Part shown: positions 16,378 through 28,375 of the stretch, piece by piece | Position numbering within the stretch: the stretch's first letter is position 1 | Layout of the letters: each line of letters opens with the position of its first letter | Assembly (NCBI GenBank): GCA_904066235.2 | Contig: CAJFCV020000006.1 | Span: 6,138,001-6,202,000 of the forward strand | Length of the DNA stretch: 64,000 nucleotides | Direction: 5' to 3' | From: Bursaphelenchus xylophilus | Taxonomy: Eukaryota > Nematoda > Chromadorea > Rhabditida > Aphelenchoididae | The notes under the pieces: generated by a model | What the model was told of the DNA's origin: nothing | Database searches by the model: none | What the model saw: only the letters and a program-made list of their open reading frames with translations | Program-made: the position numbers and the translations under genes

Positions 16378-18128
16378 TTATATCCTGCAGTAATGCTGTT
16401 TTTTGCGGTCTAATATTATTATCTCATCTAGCCCAACACTGAATCCGAAGGGAAGATCTGACACTTCAAAGGCTACCTGAAAAGTGTAGGATAGTGGCCG
16501 TTTATGTCAGCTTAGGCTGCCTTACATATTCATATTGTCCTGGATATAAGGGCCTCACTTCTCTGAACCATCGATGACTCTCCAATGTCAGTTTAGGTGT
16601 CTAAAGAAGGTTCTGATAACGCGAAAAGCGCCTACCGTGAATAAAAGTTGCTCCTTGGTATCAAGTTCTCGCTTCAAGAAAACCTTTAGATCTCCCATTT
16701 GATTGCTTTTGAAGTAGGCGAACATCATGAACAGGTCTTCTTCTACTGAAAATTTCCGGGTTGTGTATCGTGTCCTGGTCTGAGGCCCTCCAATGTAAGC
16801 AAAACTTCCCTCTATAAGAATAGCATTGTTGCTTATCTGTCGTAAAAGAGTTTACCTCGATTGAAGGGGAGTCGGGACGCATCTCCCGGGATTCCTCCAA
16901 TCAGATCACTGGTCGGGAATGTCGAGGTTAACCAGCCGCTTCCATGAATCTGTCCAGTACAATATTCTGTAGCGTTAAACGAACAATCAAGAACATCACA
17001 GATGTCCTTATGTAGTTCTGGGTTCGAATGGATGATGATACTTTGGTCTGGCTGTGACGGAATTGAAGCGTCGGAAAGGACATTTTGCTCCTGAAAGATG
17101 ACTTATTTAACTAGACACCTACCATTCTGCTTGGATGTGAATTATGTCTCATCAGTTGTGGCTGAGGACAGAATTCGCCGTAATATTCGATACTGTCGAT
17201 GATTGCAAAGCCTCCTTGCAGATTGGCTGAGTTGTAAACAAAGTTCTCGGCCTGTATATAGATCTATAAAAGAGGTAAGGATGACAGAGACTGTGTAAAT
17301 TTTAAGGGCTTACCTGGAAAGATTCTCCAGCTAGATCAGGGATGCTGGTATAGGCAGGACCTGGATCCCCATTCTCAATGGCCGGGGCACAATAGTCATA
17401 AAATCCAGGCGGCTTTCCCAACGTCTTTGTGCACACAATCAACTTTACTTCAGGGCTTGTCCAATACCTGGGAATTTATTTTCGCATTCTCAGGACTCAC
17501 ATGAATCTCAGCTCTGCTTGACCCAGTTGACAATCAATTGGATCACTTACTAAGATAGCCTTCGCTGTCGAAAATTCAATCCTATCACTTGCAGCAATAC
17601 CGTAATATCCATCTGAAGTGAAAATGATTTGAGTTGTCATTTGTTGAAGGCATGAAAGATAAATGAAGTTTCCGGCGTACCTGGGCTGAGATGAGTTCCC
17701 GTAGAGACTCTCAGCCTGGATTCGTCCAGGAATCCGGCTCCTTGATACCAGTCCAGTTCATCAACTCCAGCTCCCTCAATGTTTCGCCAGCGGCATCTGT
17801 CATCAAAGTCATAGCAAAACAAGTCGACCGGGTCTGCGATTGGCGTGTTTTTTACGGTATTCGCATCTAATACAAACGGTTTTGCATAGCCGTAACATAA
17901 ATTTTCAATTATTTAAATTGGTTACCGAGCTTTATCGGAGTCTGTACTCTGTTTATCGTATCTCCAAAAGCCTTTGCGGTTTGCTGAAAGTCCCCGATGT
18001 TCATCGACCGCCCATCCAATGGAGGCATGCAACATTCTACACAAGTACTTGATTACGCAATAGTTATGTCATATACCTGTCAGCCTGACGAGCAGAATGA
18101 AGAAGAACAAGTTCAGGGTCAAGACCAT
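16378..18128 (-). CDS. Secreted MAM-domain protein
   Basis: Ten exons join in frame: 18128-18077, 18036-17926, 17866-17681, 17612-17501, 17467-17314, 17263-17123, 17090-16856, 16811-16636, 16600-16526 and 16476-16378. Residues 1-18 form a signal peptide (MVLTLNLFFFILLVRLTG type). A Cys-pair linker (ECCMPPLDGR) follows. Then comes a first MAM-like module starting LFCYDFDDRCRWRNIEGAG, running through GFLDESRLRV and FEIYIQAENF-like strands. A second module starts LDCSFNATEYCTGQIHGSGW. The architecture suggests an extracellular adhesion or matrix protein. No membrane anchor is seen before the stop. Its gene and USP14 converge so closely that their 3' UTRs must overlap. Confidence 0.82.
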
Positions 18129-18383
18129 TTCATTGGAACCCCAAAAGAACAAAAGAATTTTATTTCTGTGTTCATGGATGTCGCAGAACACTTCAAGTGA
18201 CCATTCTCGGCTTGAGTGCACTGCTAAACAAACACGATGAGGGGGATTCAAGATACCACGACTTGACTTTCTGGAGCAGATTTCAGGTAAATCTTCGATT
18301 GGATTATGTTGTATAGTTATACAGATTTTATTTACAGCGTACAGTTTTCATATTGTTTACTGAGTTATGTAAGGAGATAGTGA

Positions 18384-19491
18384 TTACAAAGTTCTGGTGC
18401 TATTGCCAATTGAAGATTCCATGCTGAAAGACTTTTTAAAGCCTTCAAGACCGGCCACAGGACCTGCTGGATTCAGAAGGGCGAAGGAAACCATCATCTT
18501 GCTGTTTATTTGGAGTATTCCCGCCTTATTGCTCTGTGAATTTCCATTACAGAACTTCAAAAGAACACTTACCACCTCCGGGACGTAGTTAGAAGCGGAG
18601 AAAACGGTGACCATCTTCCTGTTTGCAAAGAATCCATAACCATTAGGCATCATCTGAAAGTGAGAGTTGATAAAGTCACAAAAAAGCGATAATAATGCTA
18701 CCTGATGGGCTCTTATAATGAGATCCAGGTCCAACTTCTTGCAGACTTTCTTAACCATGTCAGCTCCAAAGCAAACACTAACATCCCTGAGGCGATTGAA
18801 TTCGAAGCCATTTATGGAACTGGAAGGGTCTGCCCAAAGCAAATCTTGTTCTAGAGTATCCGGAACCGGGTCCATAAACGGCAACCGGATCTTTCGGATG
18901 TCATCCAAGGAGTTGAGTTTGGGGCTAATTCCCCCGTGCATGCACAGTATACGTTTCCTAATACATGCAGCCAAAGGAAGATGACTGAAGACGACGTTAA
19001 ACTCCTTGTGTAATTTCATGGCCAAACCAATCGAAAAACGACGCTGAAGTTCCTCCCAGAAGCCATAAGTTCGATTGACAAGTTCGCATTCATGATTCCC
19101 GCGGAGAAGATACACACGGTCCGGGGCGAGGAGTCTCATGGCTAACAGAAGACAGATACATTCCACCGAATTCTCTCCACGATCCACGTAATCTAAAGAC
19201 CGAATCAGCAAAAAATTTCCCGGACTTACCTCCAAGGAAAAGATAGCGATGTTTTCCGGGTAATCCGAGAGCTGAGAAGATCCTCAAAAGGTCTCCGAAT
19301 TGGCCATGGATGTCTCCAACGACGTTGACTGGAATCGGGACATCCACCAAGGCAGATCCCTCCCTGTCTCGACAGATGATGGGCTTTGCCATGTCGATGA
19401 GTTCGACGATCTCATCCCCACGATACTCGACACTCCGCTTGTAGCTGTAGTTGAGATGCTTCTGCACAAAGTCTCTCAGATTCAAAGGCAT
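18384..19491 (-). CDS. Divergent PP1-type serine/threonine protein phosphatase
   Basis: Exons 19491-19230, 19192-18702, 18653-18573 and 18533-18384 give about 325 residues. All metal and catalytic motifs of the PPP family are present: GDIHGQFGDLL, GDYVDRGENS, GNHECELVNRTYGF, CMHGGISPKL and IIRAHQ. It differs from canonical PP1 in several places. RTYGFWEELQRRF replaces the usual RIYGFYDECKRRY. The SAPNYCGEFDN loop is SASNYVPEVSN, losing its Cys. A basic N-terminus is short. Nematodes carry expanded sets of such PP1-like enzymes, often germline-expressed; that assignment is by analogy. It lies 255 nt upstream of the MAM gene on the same strand. Confidence 0.9.
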
Positions 19492-20106
19492 TCGACCGGT
19501 CGATAACTCTGAGGTTGGAGTAAATAAATTCCAATTCCATTAGAGGGCTGAGTTTGATTTGGTTATGCAAATTCAATTTTTTGACTGAAACTGGCGCCAT
19601 GCGTTATGAAAGTTCATTTGTTTCGAGGAATGACGTCATTGTCATAGGTTTTGCAGATAAATCCGACTCCTAATTAGATTAATCCGGGAAGCAAATTAAT
19701 GTTGTAGTTTGTCGGGAGCAAAGTACTTTCTTTTCTCATCTAAATCCGAATACCACTCCTGGAGCCTTTCTCCATGACATTTACCATCTCGGTTATGTTG
19801 CCGTTGTGTGATTAGATGCGATCTTGATCCCGCAGCAAAGAAATTTTGTTGTTTTTGGGAAAATCCGGAGTCTTTTTACTCTTTAATTATCCTTTAAGTT
19901 GTAGTTTATTCCCATTCCGAAGTGTTCGCTCGTTCCCGGCATCAGAATCCTGTTTTTCCTGGATGCGAGCCAATGCCGCGAATTCTTTCTAGTCCGTTCC
20001 TCATTACGGCTGACCTGCAATGCCGAGCTCCACATCCCTATATAAAGCTGGTAGATGTACAAAATAAATATTCTCTCGCTGGTATCTTGCATCTTATCTT
20101 AACACT
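19492..20106. other. Intergenic region upstream of Gly/Tyr-rich peptide gene
   Basis: 615 bp between divergent genes. The only clear element is the TATA box near 20039. No coding exon is recognised. Confidence 0.5.
20039..20047 (+). promoter_or_regulatory. TATA box
   Basis: The sequence TATATAAA lies about 60 bp upstream of the ATG at 20107. It is one of the few convincing TATA boxes in the window and fits a strongly expressed small secreted peptide gene. Confidence 0.6.
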
Positions 20107-20622
20107 ATGATGACTAAGACTGTAATTTTATCGGCTTTCCTGGTGATCTCTGTCTATTCTCAAGCCGATGGATCCGTAAGTGGCACCATCTTGCACCCAT
20201 GGGGTGGAAATCTGGGTCGAATGGGTGGAGGATACACCTATTCGGCTCCGACATATTCATATGGCCCGAGATACGATTATTATGGATACTCCGGATACTC
20301 GGGTTACCCTTATTCGGGATACTCTGGATACTCGTCTCCTTCCAGTTACAGCCCTTCCTCATATTATAGCTCAAGTTATGGACCAAGTAAGTACATTTTA
20401 AAGATTTCTTGTTTGTATCACAAAGAAAAATTGGTAGGCAAAGAGATTTTAATGCAAAGTTCTCTTCAATTTGTGGATTTTTTCCATTAATGTAGCCGAT
20501 TTTAATTAATTTTAAACAAGGCCAATCAAAGGTCTAGAAATCATTTTATGATATAATTTGCAGGCCGTTACAACTACAACTACAACTACCGCAACGGCTA
20601 CTACTACTACTACAGAAAATAA
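20107..20622 (+). CDS. Small secreted Gly/Tyr-rich peptide precursor
   Basis: Exons 20107-20386 and 20574-20622 give about 109 residues. A signal peptide (MMTKTVILSAFLVISVYS) is followed by QADGSVSGT and an HPWGGNLGRMGGGY stretch. Then come YGYSGYSGYPYSGYSGYS-type tandem repeats and a Tyr-rich end (YNYNYNYR then YYYYYRK). This composition resembles nematode cuticle-associated or antimicrobial-type GY-rich peptides, but no exact family is claimed. A TATA box sits upstream. Confidence 0.75.
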
Positions 20623-21587
20623 GATTAATAATTTGTTTTTTCTAATTTATTGTTGAAATTAAAGAATCGGCGATTAACGTCAATGATTGCATTACACCGA
20701 CCAGAATCGAAAAACAAAGTCATTCGCTGATTTCATGCAAAGTGTCTCGATCAATCTTATGAGCCTTCTGAAGATGACAGTCGTCTTCGTTGGGTGCTGA
20801 TGCACCCAAGTCTAATCGAATCACAATGCTTTTCTCGGTTGCTGTAACAGACGTTGTAAAGTTTTATGTTTTATGAGGAAATGGTTCGAGAAGCCTTGCT
20901 TGCAAGTTTGTCAGAATCAAACGATCGCATTTCATCAGGGTCCGAATCGGAGATCAAAATGCGTTTACTATAATATAAAATAATAGAAGCGGATCTCCTC
21001 CTATTCATGTCAAGTTGTAAGCCGATTTGCAGCTTCAGAGGGTATGACGAAACACATTTCGTAAGCGTTTGTAGGATTGCAAAGGGCATTGATGCAGAGA
21101 GAAGGAAAAGTCAGCAACTACCGGGGAAGGGAATACAAAATCATATCGATTTGATGGCAACACAACTTGGCGTGTCATGTGGAAGTTCCAAGGAAAGGTC
21201 GTTGTTCTTCAGATTCTCTTTACTTCTTTCCGCTTTCTTCACAAATTCTATTAGGGTGTGTCATGTATTGCATGCCGTTTCGTTATGATAATCGAAAAAC
21301 AAATTGAAAGGAAATGAAAGCACTGCCATGAGTTAAACTTATTACATTGCAATTACAGTGTGTATTGTAATGTTCACCCCCTGTATTACACTCTGTTTGT
21401 TTTGGATGGTCTGACCGAAAGGCGGGAAGGGAAACACCGGAAAAAAAGTAATCGAAATGGGAGTCGGCTTGTGACCGCCTTCAGCTAGCTCCTTTAAAAG
21501 CTCTCAGAGAACGTCGATAACCATCGGTCTTCGTGTTCTCATACCACAAATACCGCTAAAATTCTACTTGATAATCCCTGTTTGAAG
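20623..21587. other. Intergenic region between the two small peptide genes
   Basis: 965 bp with no recognisable gene. A TTTAAAAG motif near 21493 may serve as the core promoter for the next peptide gene. Frames of about 70-90 codons around 20871-21288 lack family features. Confidence 0.5.
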
Positions 21588-21809
21588 ATGTCACGGAACA
21601 TCCTCATGATCCTCGTTGTTGTCATCGCTCTGGCCATGGTCTCCTTGGAGGCCCGACCTCAGGCTGATTGGTCTGGCAATGGCTCCATTCTCGATTCGAC
21701 TGGCGGTGAACTGACCCGAGAAGGCACTGGCTATCACAGCTACAGCAACTACAACGCCCAACCCGCCTATGGCTATAACCCTTACTATGCAAATGGATTG
21801 TTTGGATAA
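21588..21809 (+). CDS. Small secreted Tyr/Gly/Asn-rich peptide precursor
   Basis: A single exon of 73 residues. A signal peptide (MSRNILMILVVVIALAMVSL) ends near EARPQADW, followed by a mature part with GSILDSTGGELTREGTGYHS and NPYYANGLFG. The QAD...GSI/GTI stretch recalls the start of the mature region of the gene at 20107, suggesting an ancient pair. The start is ATG at 21588. A poly(A) signal lies near 21951 (AATAAA). Confidence 0.7.
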   Translation: MSRNILMILVVVIALAMVSLEARPQADWSGNGSILDSTGGELTREGTGYHSYSNYNAQPAYGYNPYYANGLFG

Positions 21810-24405
21810 ACATAACATGCTCCGAAATGCCGTTGTTGAAGATTGTCACGTACCGTGATCACTATCCTGTATATATTGTTGTCGCAAAGTTTGCAATGAT
21901 CTTTTAATAATCGATGTTCTCGGTGTATTTGTACATAAAATGTGTTTCAAAATAAATGTCATGCATGAATATAAGTTTGGAAATGTCTCAAAAACCGAAG
22001 AACAAGAAAAGTCTAGAATCTGAAGTGTTTGATCGAATAAAAGTTCTTATTTCCCCTGTCCCCCATCAGTTCGGACGCACCCAATGCCGAAGGAACGGGA
22101 GATGATAAACATGTCATGATTGATTACTCTGATTTCATGTGCTTTTCATCGGTGGAAAGGTCTTTCAACGACATGATTTCGATAATATTCCAACCAAGCA
22201 AACGCCGAACGATTGAAATTTAACAAGTCATGCACAATTCAAAGTTTTTCATTAGAAACGGCACTCTGAAGATGATTGAAGTCAGTAACATCATTGCTAT
22301 GGAAAACAAGTCAAGGTTTATGTTGCAAAGTGCTAATGTGGATGGACCTTAATGTTAAAGATCAACAAAATTGATATAAACAAGATGGTGGGAAATAAAA
22401 ATCTCGGGTGAAAACAAGGAATTCAATTCGAATCGTCTTCTGCTTTCGCTTCTGCAGAGGTAATACTGGATCGAACGGGCATCTTCAATCCCATCTCTGA
22501 AACAATTTATGCGTGTAACAATCTTTGAAACAATGGCGGCCAATGTTTTCCGCGAAAAAATTAAATCAAAAATTTGTCAAAATCTATAACTCTGATTTTG
22601 AAAATTTTGACGGATTACTAGTCCGTTCGCAAAGTCGCTGGAATGATTTTGGCGACACGCACTGTGCAAGAAATATCTCTAAAGGAGGGAGACTCAGGTG
22701 TAAACCTGTCGAAACACCAAAATTTTAAAAATCATGGGATACTGTAATGTCACAATATCTCGTTATCTTCCTGGCGAAAACTGTTGCCCTTGTTTCTGAG
22801 ATCGCAAAACTTTTTTAGAGATGTTTTTAACATTTCCAAGTTTCTTTTTGTACCAGACAACAAGTTAACTCATACACTTCAACAACAATGTTTCAAGAAT
22901 TAAATCGAATTTTTTTTTTGAAAAAATAGAATGGAAAAAATGATGAGAAAAAAGAACATGAAAAAGCAAATTTAGTGCCCTTATAACTCCAATTAATGCT
23001 CATTTATGTGCGTATTATTGTGTGCTTCCAGTGACCATTTCTCCTCGATCATCATTTCCATCGACTGGAGATCTCCGTCAGTAAATTGTAAATCATTTCA
23101 GTGCAGGTTATGTGACACGATAAGTCTTTTGTCTTCTCTCTGTCCACCAGTCTAGTTCAATTGTAACTTCCAAAGAGAAGTCAACAAATCAATTAGTTTC
23201 AGTCTTCAAAAGCAGAAAACCCCGGTTTTAAAGCCCAATCATTTACCCAAAATAACTTTTAAAGATACTTTTTTACAACACAAGTAGTCAAACAACGCAA
23301 ATTATTGGAGAAGGTGACACTTGAACGTTCCAACGTATCAGAATTAATAGAAACCCAACGCAAACACTCTAATGTAACATCGCAAATCCTATGGAGACAA
23401 CTTATTGACTACACAACGTTTTTTAACGTAATTCTTGTAAACGCAATGAACCTGGAGGGTTTATTATGCACATTACAGCTATTTCTCTATCATTTTTAAA
23501 TAGTACTAGTCCGTTCGTAAAGCGCTGGAGTGATTTTTTGGCGTTTGCATTGCGCGAAAAAGTCAAGGTGCGAGTCACAACCGAAAAAGCCTATTGTACG
23601 GTGCAAAAACCAACCAATTGCACAGTGCAATGCGAACGGAGCAGTATACTCCGCCTTTGGACCAGTCTGAAACTGGAAGGAATTTTTAAAACATCTGGAT
23701 TTTTTTCTTATTAACAGTACTGTTAAGTAATAATTTTTTAAAATTTTACTAACAATACTCGATTTTGGGTTTTTTAATGGCTCTGGCTTCGAACATCATG
23801 TTCATTTTTTCAGACCTTTACTTTTTTCTTAAGCAGTACTGTTCAGTAGAATTTTTTTGAATTTTTACTAAAAATACTTGATGTATAAGAGCTTTCGATG
23901 ATGCCGGCAACCGAGAACGATGAGATTTAAAATGCTCATGTAACAAATGACTTGAAAAAATACATTGATTTTTTGAAGACCAATATGGAAGCCTTTTTGG
24001 AATAAATTCGTTTTTTAGCTATCAGAAGACTGAGAATTTATGGAAGGTGGCGGGGGAGCTTGGGCCGTCATAGGCCTGGTGGATCATAATTCTGCATCTT
24101 GAATTTGAGCGATGTTTTTTGATAAATTACGTACTTTTTTGACGTGTTCGTTTAGCGGGTGGTGGGGGGAATTTACAGCTGTTCCAGATCTGGAGGATGA
24201 TAATTCTCAATGTTGATTTAATAGGATTCTTCATCAATTCATACTTTATATATTGGAATTAGAGTCAACTGTTGTAGACGCATCTAGGAAAATTGCGGAA
24301 AGCCATCGAAAGAAACCCCCAACCGGGAAGTAGTGAGTAGTAGGTAACCAATTGCGAGGATGTCAAAAATGAGTTCCATTTTTTTTGTATTTACTTTTTT
24401 TCTTT
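21810..24405. other. Gene-poor interval with repeats
   Basis: 2.6 kb between the peptide gene and the large foldback. It contains the TA-flanked MITE at 23506-23644, a partial copy of it starting at 22618, and AT-rich repeat words (CTTAAGCAGTACTGTT) near 23720-23880. No coding exon is recognised. Confidence 0.55.
23506..23644. mobile_element. 139-bp MITE with CTAGTCCGTTCG ends
   Basis: The left end CTAGTCCGTTCG and right end CGAACGGAGCAG are inverted with one or two mismatches, and TA flanks both sides (23504-23505, 23645-23646). A second, partial copy of the left part starts at 22618 (CTAGTCCGTTCGCAAAG). Non-coding. Confidence 0.55.
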
Positions 24406-25640
24406 GTTAGTACCAGAAATTGCCACGGTCAAAATTTCGGCTCCGGCTCTTAGCTCCCAGAGCCGGAGCCGAGGCCAAATTTGCTGCTCCGAATCCCGGC
24501 TCCCGTGCAAAAAGATTTAAAACACGTTTTTTCTAAAGGTCGAGCGAGGCTCAACTACAGCTGCGACGTTAAATTCAGAGTTGTTCAATTTTGTTCAAAC
24601 TTTCAAATATTAGTTGCCTATGAACCCTTATTACGATTTCACAAAAAAATTCCGAAAAAGTTACTGTAGCTGGGCGTACCGTAGTGGAGGCCCATTTTCA
24701 GTATCTCGGAAAGTACGCACCGTAGAGACAAGCGGTCTTCACCATCATCTTTGTCGTGTTCCAAAACCTATTTTTGTAATTTTCATCCAGGTCCTAACTC
24801 ATCGGAAAGCATGTGAAATTTGCATATTTTTGCCCTTAATTTTAATAATCATAACTTTTCTCAAAAAATTTGAATAAATTTCCAGTGATTTTATTTCATA
24901 TAAAGAAACTAGAAGTCTTCACGGTTCGAATGACACCAAAAACTCCAAAATCTGATTCGACACGGTTGCAAACGTCTCGACTGAAATTGACGACCCAAAA
25001 ATTTGGATTTTTATTTTTTTTATATTTCAAATTTCAACGAGCCTAATTGTTAAAATCAGAAGCCTACTGCTCATTTGGACCTGAAAAATCGATTTTTACT
25101 CATTTTTGCATGTATTAGGCATTAAAAAATTTTTTTTGAAATATGAAAATTAATAATTTTAATAATCGTAACTTTTCTCAAAAAATTTGAATAAATTTCC
25201 AGTGATTTTATTTCACGTATAGAAACTAGAATTCTTGGCGGTTCGAATGATACCAAAAACTCAAAAATCTGATTCGACACGGTTGCAAACTTGTCGACTG
25301 AAGTTGACCACCCAAAATTTTCGATTTTCATTTTATTCAAATTTCTAATTTTAATGATCGTAATTTTTAAAATAAGATGAATATTGCTCACTCAAGGCGG
25401 AAAAACCGGTTTTTACTCATTTTTGCATGCATTAGGTATAAAAAATTTTTTTTAATTTGAAAATTATTCATTTTAGTAATCATAAGTTTTCTAAAAAAAT
25501 TTGAATAAATTCCTAGTGACTTTTTTCTGGATTCTGTGACTAGAAATCATTGCGGTTCGAATGAGCCTAAAATTTTAATTTAAAATTTTTACGCAAAACG
25601 CAATCGCTTATTTAGTTTTCCGGTCGACAGAGGACAAGTA

Positions 25641-26515
25641 CAGGGTGGGGCATCTTTGTGGCCCGATTTGAATTGACTATAACTTCTTTAGTTTTTGGCC
25701 AAATTTTAAAATTCTTTTTTCCCTGAATCGTCAGCCAACCCCATTTTGTTTGATACCAAATATGTTATACATAGTAAGTGTATCTCTACAGTTATTGGAT
25801 TTATTCTTAGAGTTCATTTTTTCGGTCGTTTTTCGGTTGTTTTTTCGGTCTTTCCCGGTGTGTCCGAAAATGGAGTCCGGTGCGGAAGAAAAGGCTTGGT
25901 CTGTGGTTTGGTATAGCAAGTACGGTTCGGCGATAAATTTTCAAACGGGGATACCGCATAAAATACGGACGTAATGCCTAACCTCCAGATCGCAAGACAA
26001 TTCGACGTTCGTGGAATAAGTTTCTTGAGACTGGCAGCGTTAAAAGGAAACAAAAAAAGCAGGAAAGATGAGTACGAACGGAGCTGAAAATTTAAGAAGT
26101 TTTGTCAAAATTCCGAGAAAATCCGCATATGAGTACACGAAGTTTGGCCAGAACCGAGGGAATGCCTTCAGCAAGGACCATTCGACGAACTCTGGAAGTT
26201 GATCTTCACTTTTTGTTCTTATTCTCATCGTCGATTTTCGGGAGGGTAAATTCCGCCGTATTTTTCTTCCGCACCGTACTCCATTTCCGGACACACCGGG
26301 AAAGACCGAAAAAACAACCGAAAAACGACCGAAAAAATGAACTCTAAGAATAAATCCAATAACTGTAGATATACACTTACTATGTATAACATATTTGGTA
26401 TCAAACAAAATGGGGTTGGCTGACGATTCAGGGAAAAAAAGAATTTTAAAATTTGGCCAAAAACTAAAGAAGTTATAGCCAATTCAAATCGGGCCACAAA
26501 GATGCCCCACCCTGT
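25641..26515. mobile_element. Mariner-like element relic nested in the foldback loop
   Basis: TIRs start CAGGGTGGGGCATCTTTGTG and end with the complement CACAAAGATGCCCCACCCTG. TA at 25639-25640 and 26516-26517 is the target duplication. Inverted arms of about 250 bp include the first codons of the transposase on both sides, so the element is a foldback made from two 5' ends. The unique centre retains only the N-terminal DNA-binding part of the transposase. Confidence 0.8.
25870..26200 (+). pseudogene. Transposase N-terminal (helix-turn-helix) fragment, mariner-type
   Basis: Across shifted frames one reads KAWSVVWYSKYGSA, DRKTIRR, NKFLETGSVKRK and FRENPHMSTRSLAR then SARTIRRTLEVDL. These follow the paired HTH layout of arthropod/nematode mariner-like transposases (FIETGSV...GRP...SVRSASRQL...STVHRIL). 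It has at least one frameshift and in-frame stops, and the whole catalytic domain is missing. It is dead. Confidence 0.7.
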
Positions 26516-28159
26516 ATAATATCGAAATGCAAAATTTGAGTGCGCTAAAGTAGAAAAACATGTGTTTCCTAGGCTTTCACGTTTGTCGCACCGCATTAAA
26601 ATTCTTTTCTGGCCAGAAAATGGGCTAGCAAAGAAAATAGTAGTAAAAAAATAGTTTATCTTGTGCAACTCTGTTCTGAACGTCTGACCCCAAAACATCC
26701 ACAAATGACGCCAATTGCCATGAAACGATTTAAAGCGGTCTTTGTTAAGCTTTTATAGTTGTACGATATATGCTACACCCCAGAATGCCTGAATTAATAC
26801 ACAGGTTATTGAGCCAAGTGCAGCCGACTTCAAACTACAAGTTTGCAATCGTGCCGAACTAGATTTTGTCATTTTTAGGCTCATTCGAACCGCAGTGATT
26901 TCTAGTCACAGAATCCAGAAAAAAGTCACTAGGAATTTATTCAAATTTTTTTAGAAAACTTATGATTACTAAAATGAATAATTTTCAAATTAAAAAAAAT
27001 TTTTTATACCTAATGCATGCAAAAATGAGTAAAAACCGGTTTTTCCGCCTTGAGTGAGCAATATTCATCTTATTTTAAAAATTACGATCATTAAAATTAG
27101 AAATTTGAATAAAATGAAAATCGCAAATTTTGGGTGGTCAACTTCAGTCGACAAGTTTGCAACCGTGTCGAATCAGATTTTTGAGTTTTTGGTATCATTC
27201 GAACCGCCAAGAATTCTAGTTTCTATACGTGAAATAAAATCACTGGAAATTTATTCAAATTTTTTGAGAAAAGTTACGATTATTAAAATTATTAATTTTC
27301 ATATTTCAAAAAAATTTTTTTAATGCCTAATACATGCAAAAATGAGTAAAAATCGATTTTTCAGGTCCAAATGAGCAGTAGGCTTCTGATTTTAACAATT
27401 AGGCTCGTTGAAATTTGAAATATAAAAAAAATAAAAATCCAAATTTTTGGGTCGTCAATTTCAGTCGAGACGTTTGCAACCGTGTCGAATCAGATTTTGG
27501 AATTTTTGGTGTCATTCGAACCGTGAAGACTTCTAGTTTCTTTATATGAAATAAAATCACTGGAAATTTATTCAAATTTTTTGAGAAAAGTTATGATTAT
27601 TAAAATTAAGGGCAAAAATATGCAAATTTCACATGCTTTCCGATGAGTTAGGACCTGGATGAAAATTACAAAAATAGGTTTTGGAACACGACAAAGATGA
27701 TGGTGAAGACCGCTTGTCTCTACGGTGCGTACTTTCCGAGATACTGAAAATGGGCCTCCACTACAGTACGCCCAGCTACAGTAACTTTTTCGGAATTTTT
27801 TTGTGAAATCGTAATAAGGGTTCATAGGCAACTAATATTTGAAAGTTTGAACAAAATTGAACAACTCTGAATTTAACGTCGCAGCTATGCTCGACCCTAA
27901 GAAAAAACGTGTTTTAAAAAAATATTTTTTGAAAATAAAAGTTATTAGTGCCAGAGATCATACACCCAATGTTTTTGCAGACAAGTTGTATGCAACACAT
28001 CGTTTCTAGTATTTTTGCAAGCAATTTGGTTTAACAAGATCATGAAATTTTTACTTTTCTGAACGAGAAGCCTGGCTCCGACTTTGGGTTCGGAGCCGGA
28101 GCCGCTCAGAGCCGGAGCCAAGAGCCGGCTCCGGAGCCGTGGCAATCTCTGGTTAGTAC

Positions 28160-28310
28160 TGTATTTTTTTTAGTAGCAATTTTTTTATTTTTTCTAGAAA
28201 TACTCGATTTAGGGGTTTTCGAGGGTGTTCATTTCGAAAATCATGTTATGTTTTTCTGATTTTTACTTGTTTTTCTTAAGTAGTACTGTTAAATTAAGAA
28301 TGGTTTTAGT
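28160..28310. repeat. Copy of dispersed TAGTACTG / AATACTCGAT repeat
   Basis: The words CTTAAGTAGTACTGTTAA and AATACTCGATTTAGGGG recur here and, diverged, near 2740-2830, 23720-23880 and 28660-28740. Order and spacing are similar, so these are one repeat family. The 24414-28151 foldback inserted next to or inside this copy. Confidence 0.5.
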
Positions 28311-28375
28311 ACCAAGTGTTAAAAAATGCGTTTTTTGGGCAGTAATAGGCGAGAATCCTTTTTACAATCGCCTTG

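Larger units (their letters stand above)
24414..28151. mobile_element. 3.7-kb hAT-like foldback element
   Basis: Ends CAGAAATTGCCACGG and CCGTGGCAATCTCTG are inverted. The 8-bp flanks GTTAGTAC (24406-24413 and 28152-28159) are identical, giving a clean hAT-type target duplication. Both ends carry arrays of the unit GGCTCCGGAGCC. Arms 24414-25573 and 26874-28151 are highly similar over more than 1.1 kb, so a transcript would form a very long hairpin. The loop holds a mariner-like relic (25641-26515). No hAT transposase is present, so it is non-autonomous. It split a copy of the dispersed TAGTACTG repeat. Confidence 0.85.

Noticed and set aside
21582..21587. Two-codon upstream extension of the small peptide gene
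   Set aside because: It would begin at TTG; the ATG at 21588 gives a standard signal peptide.
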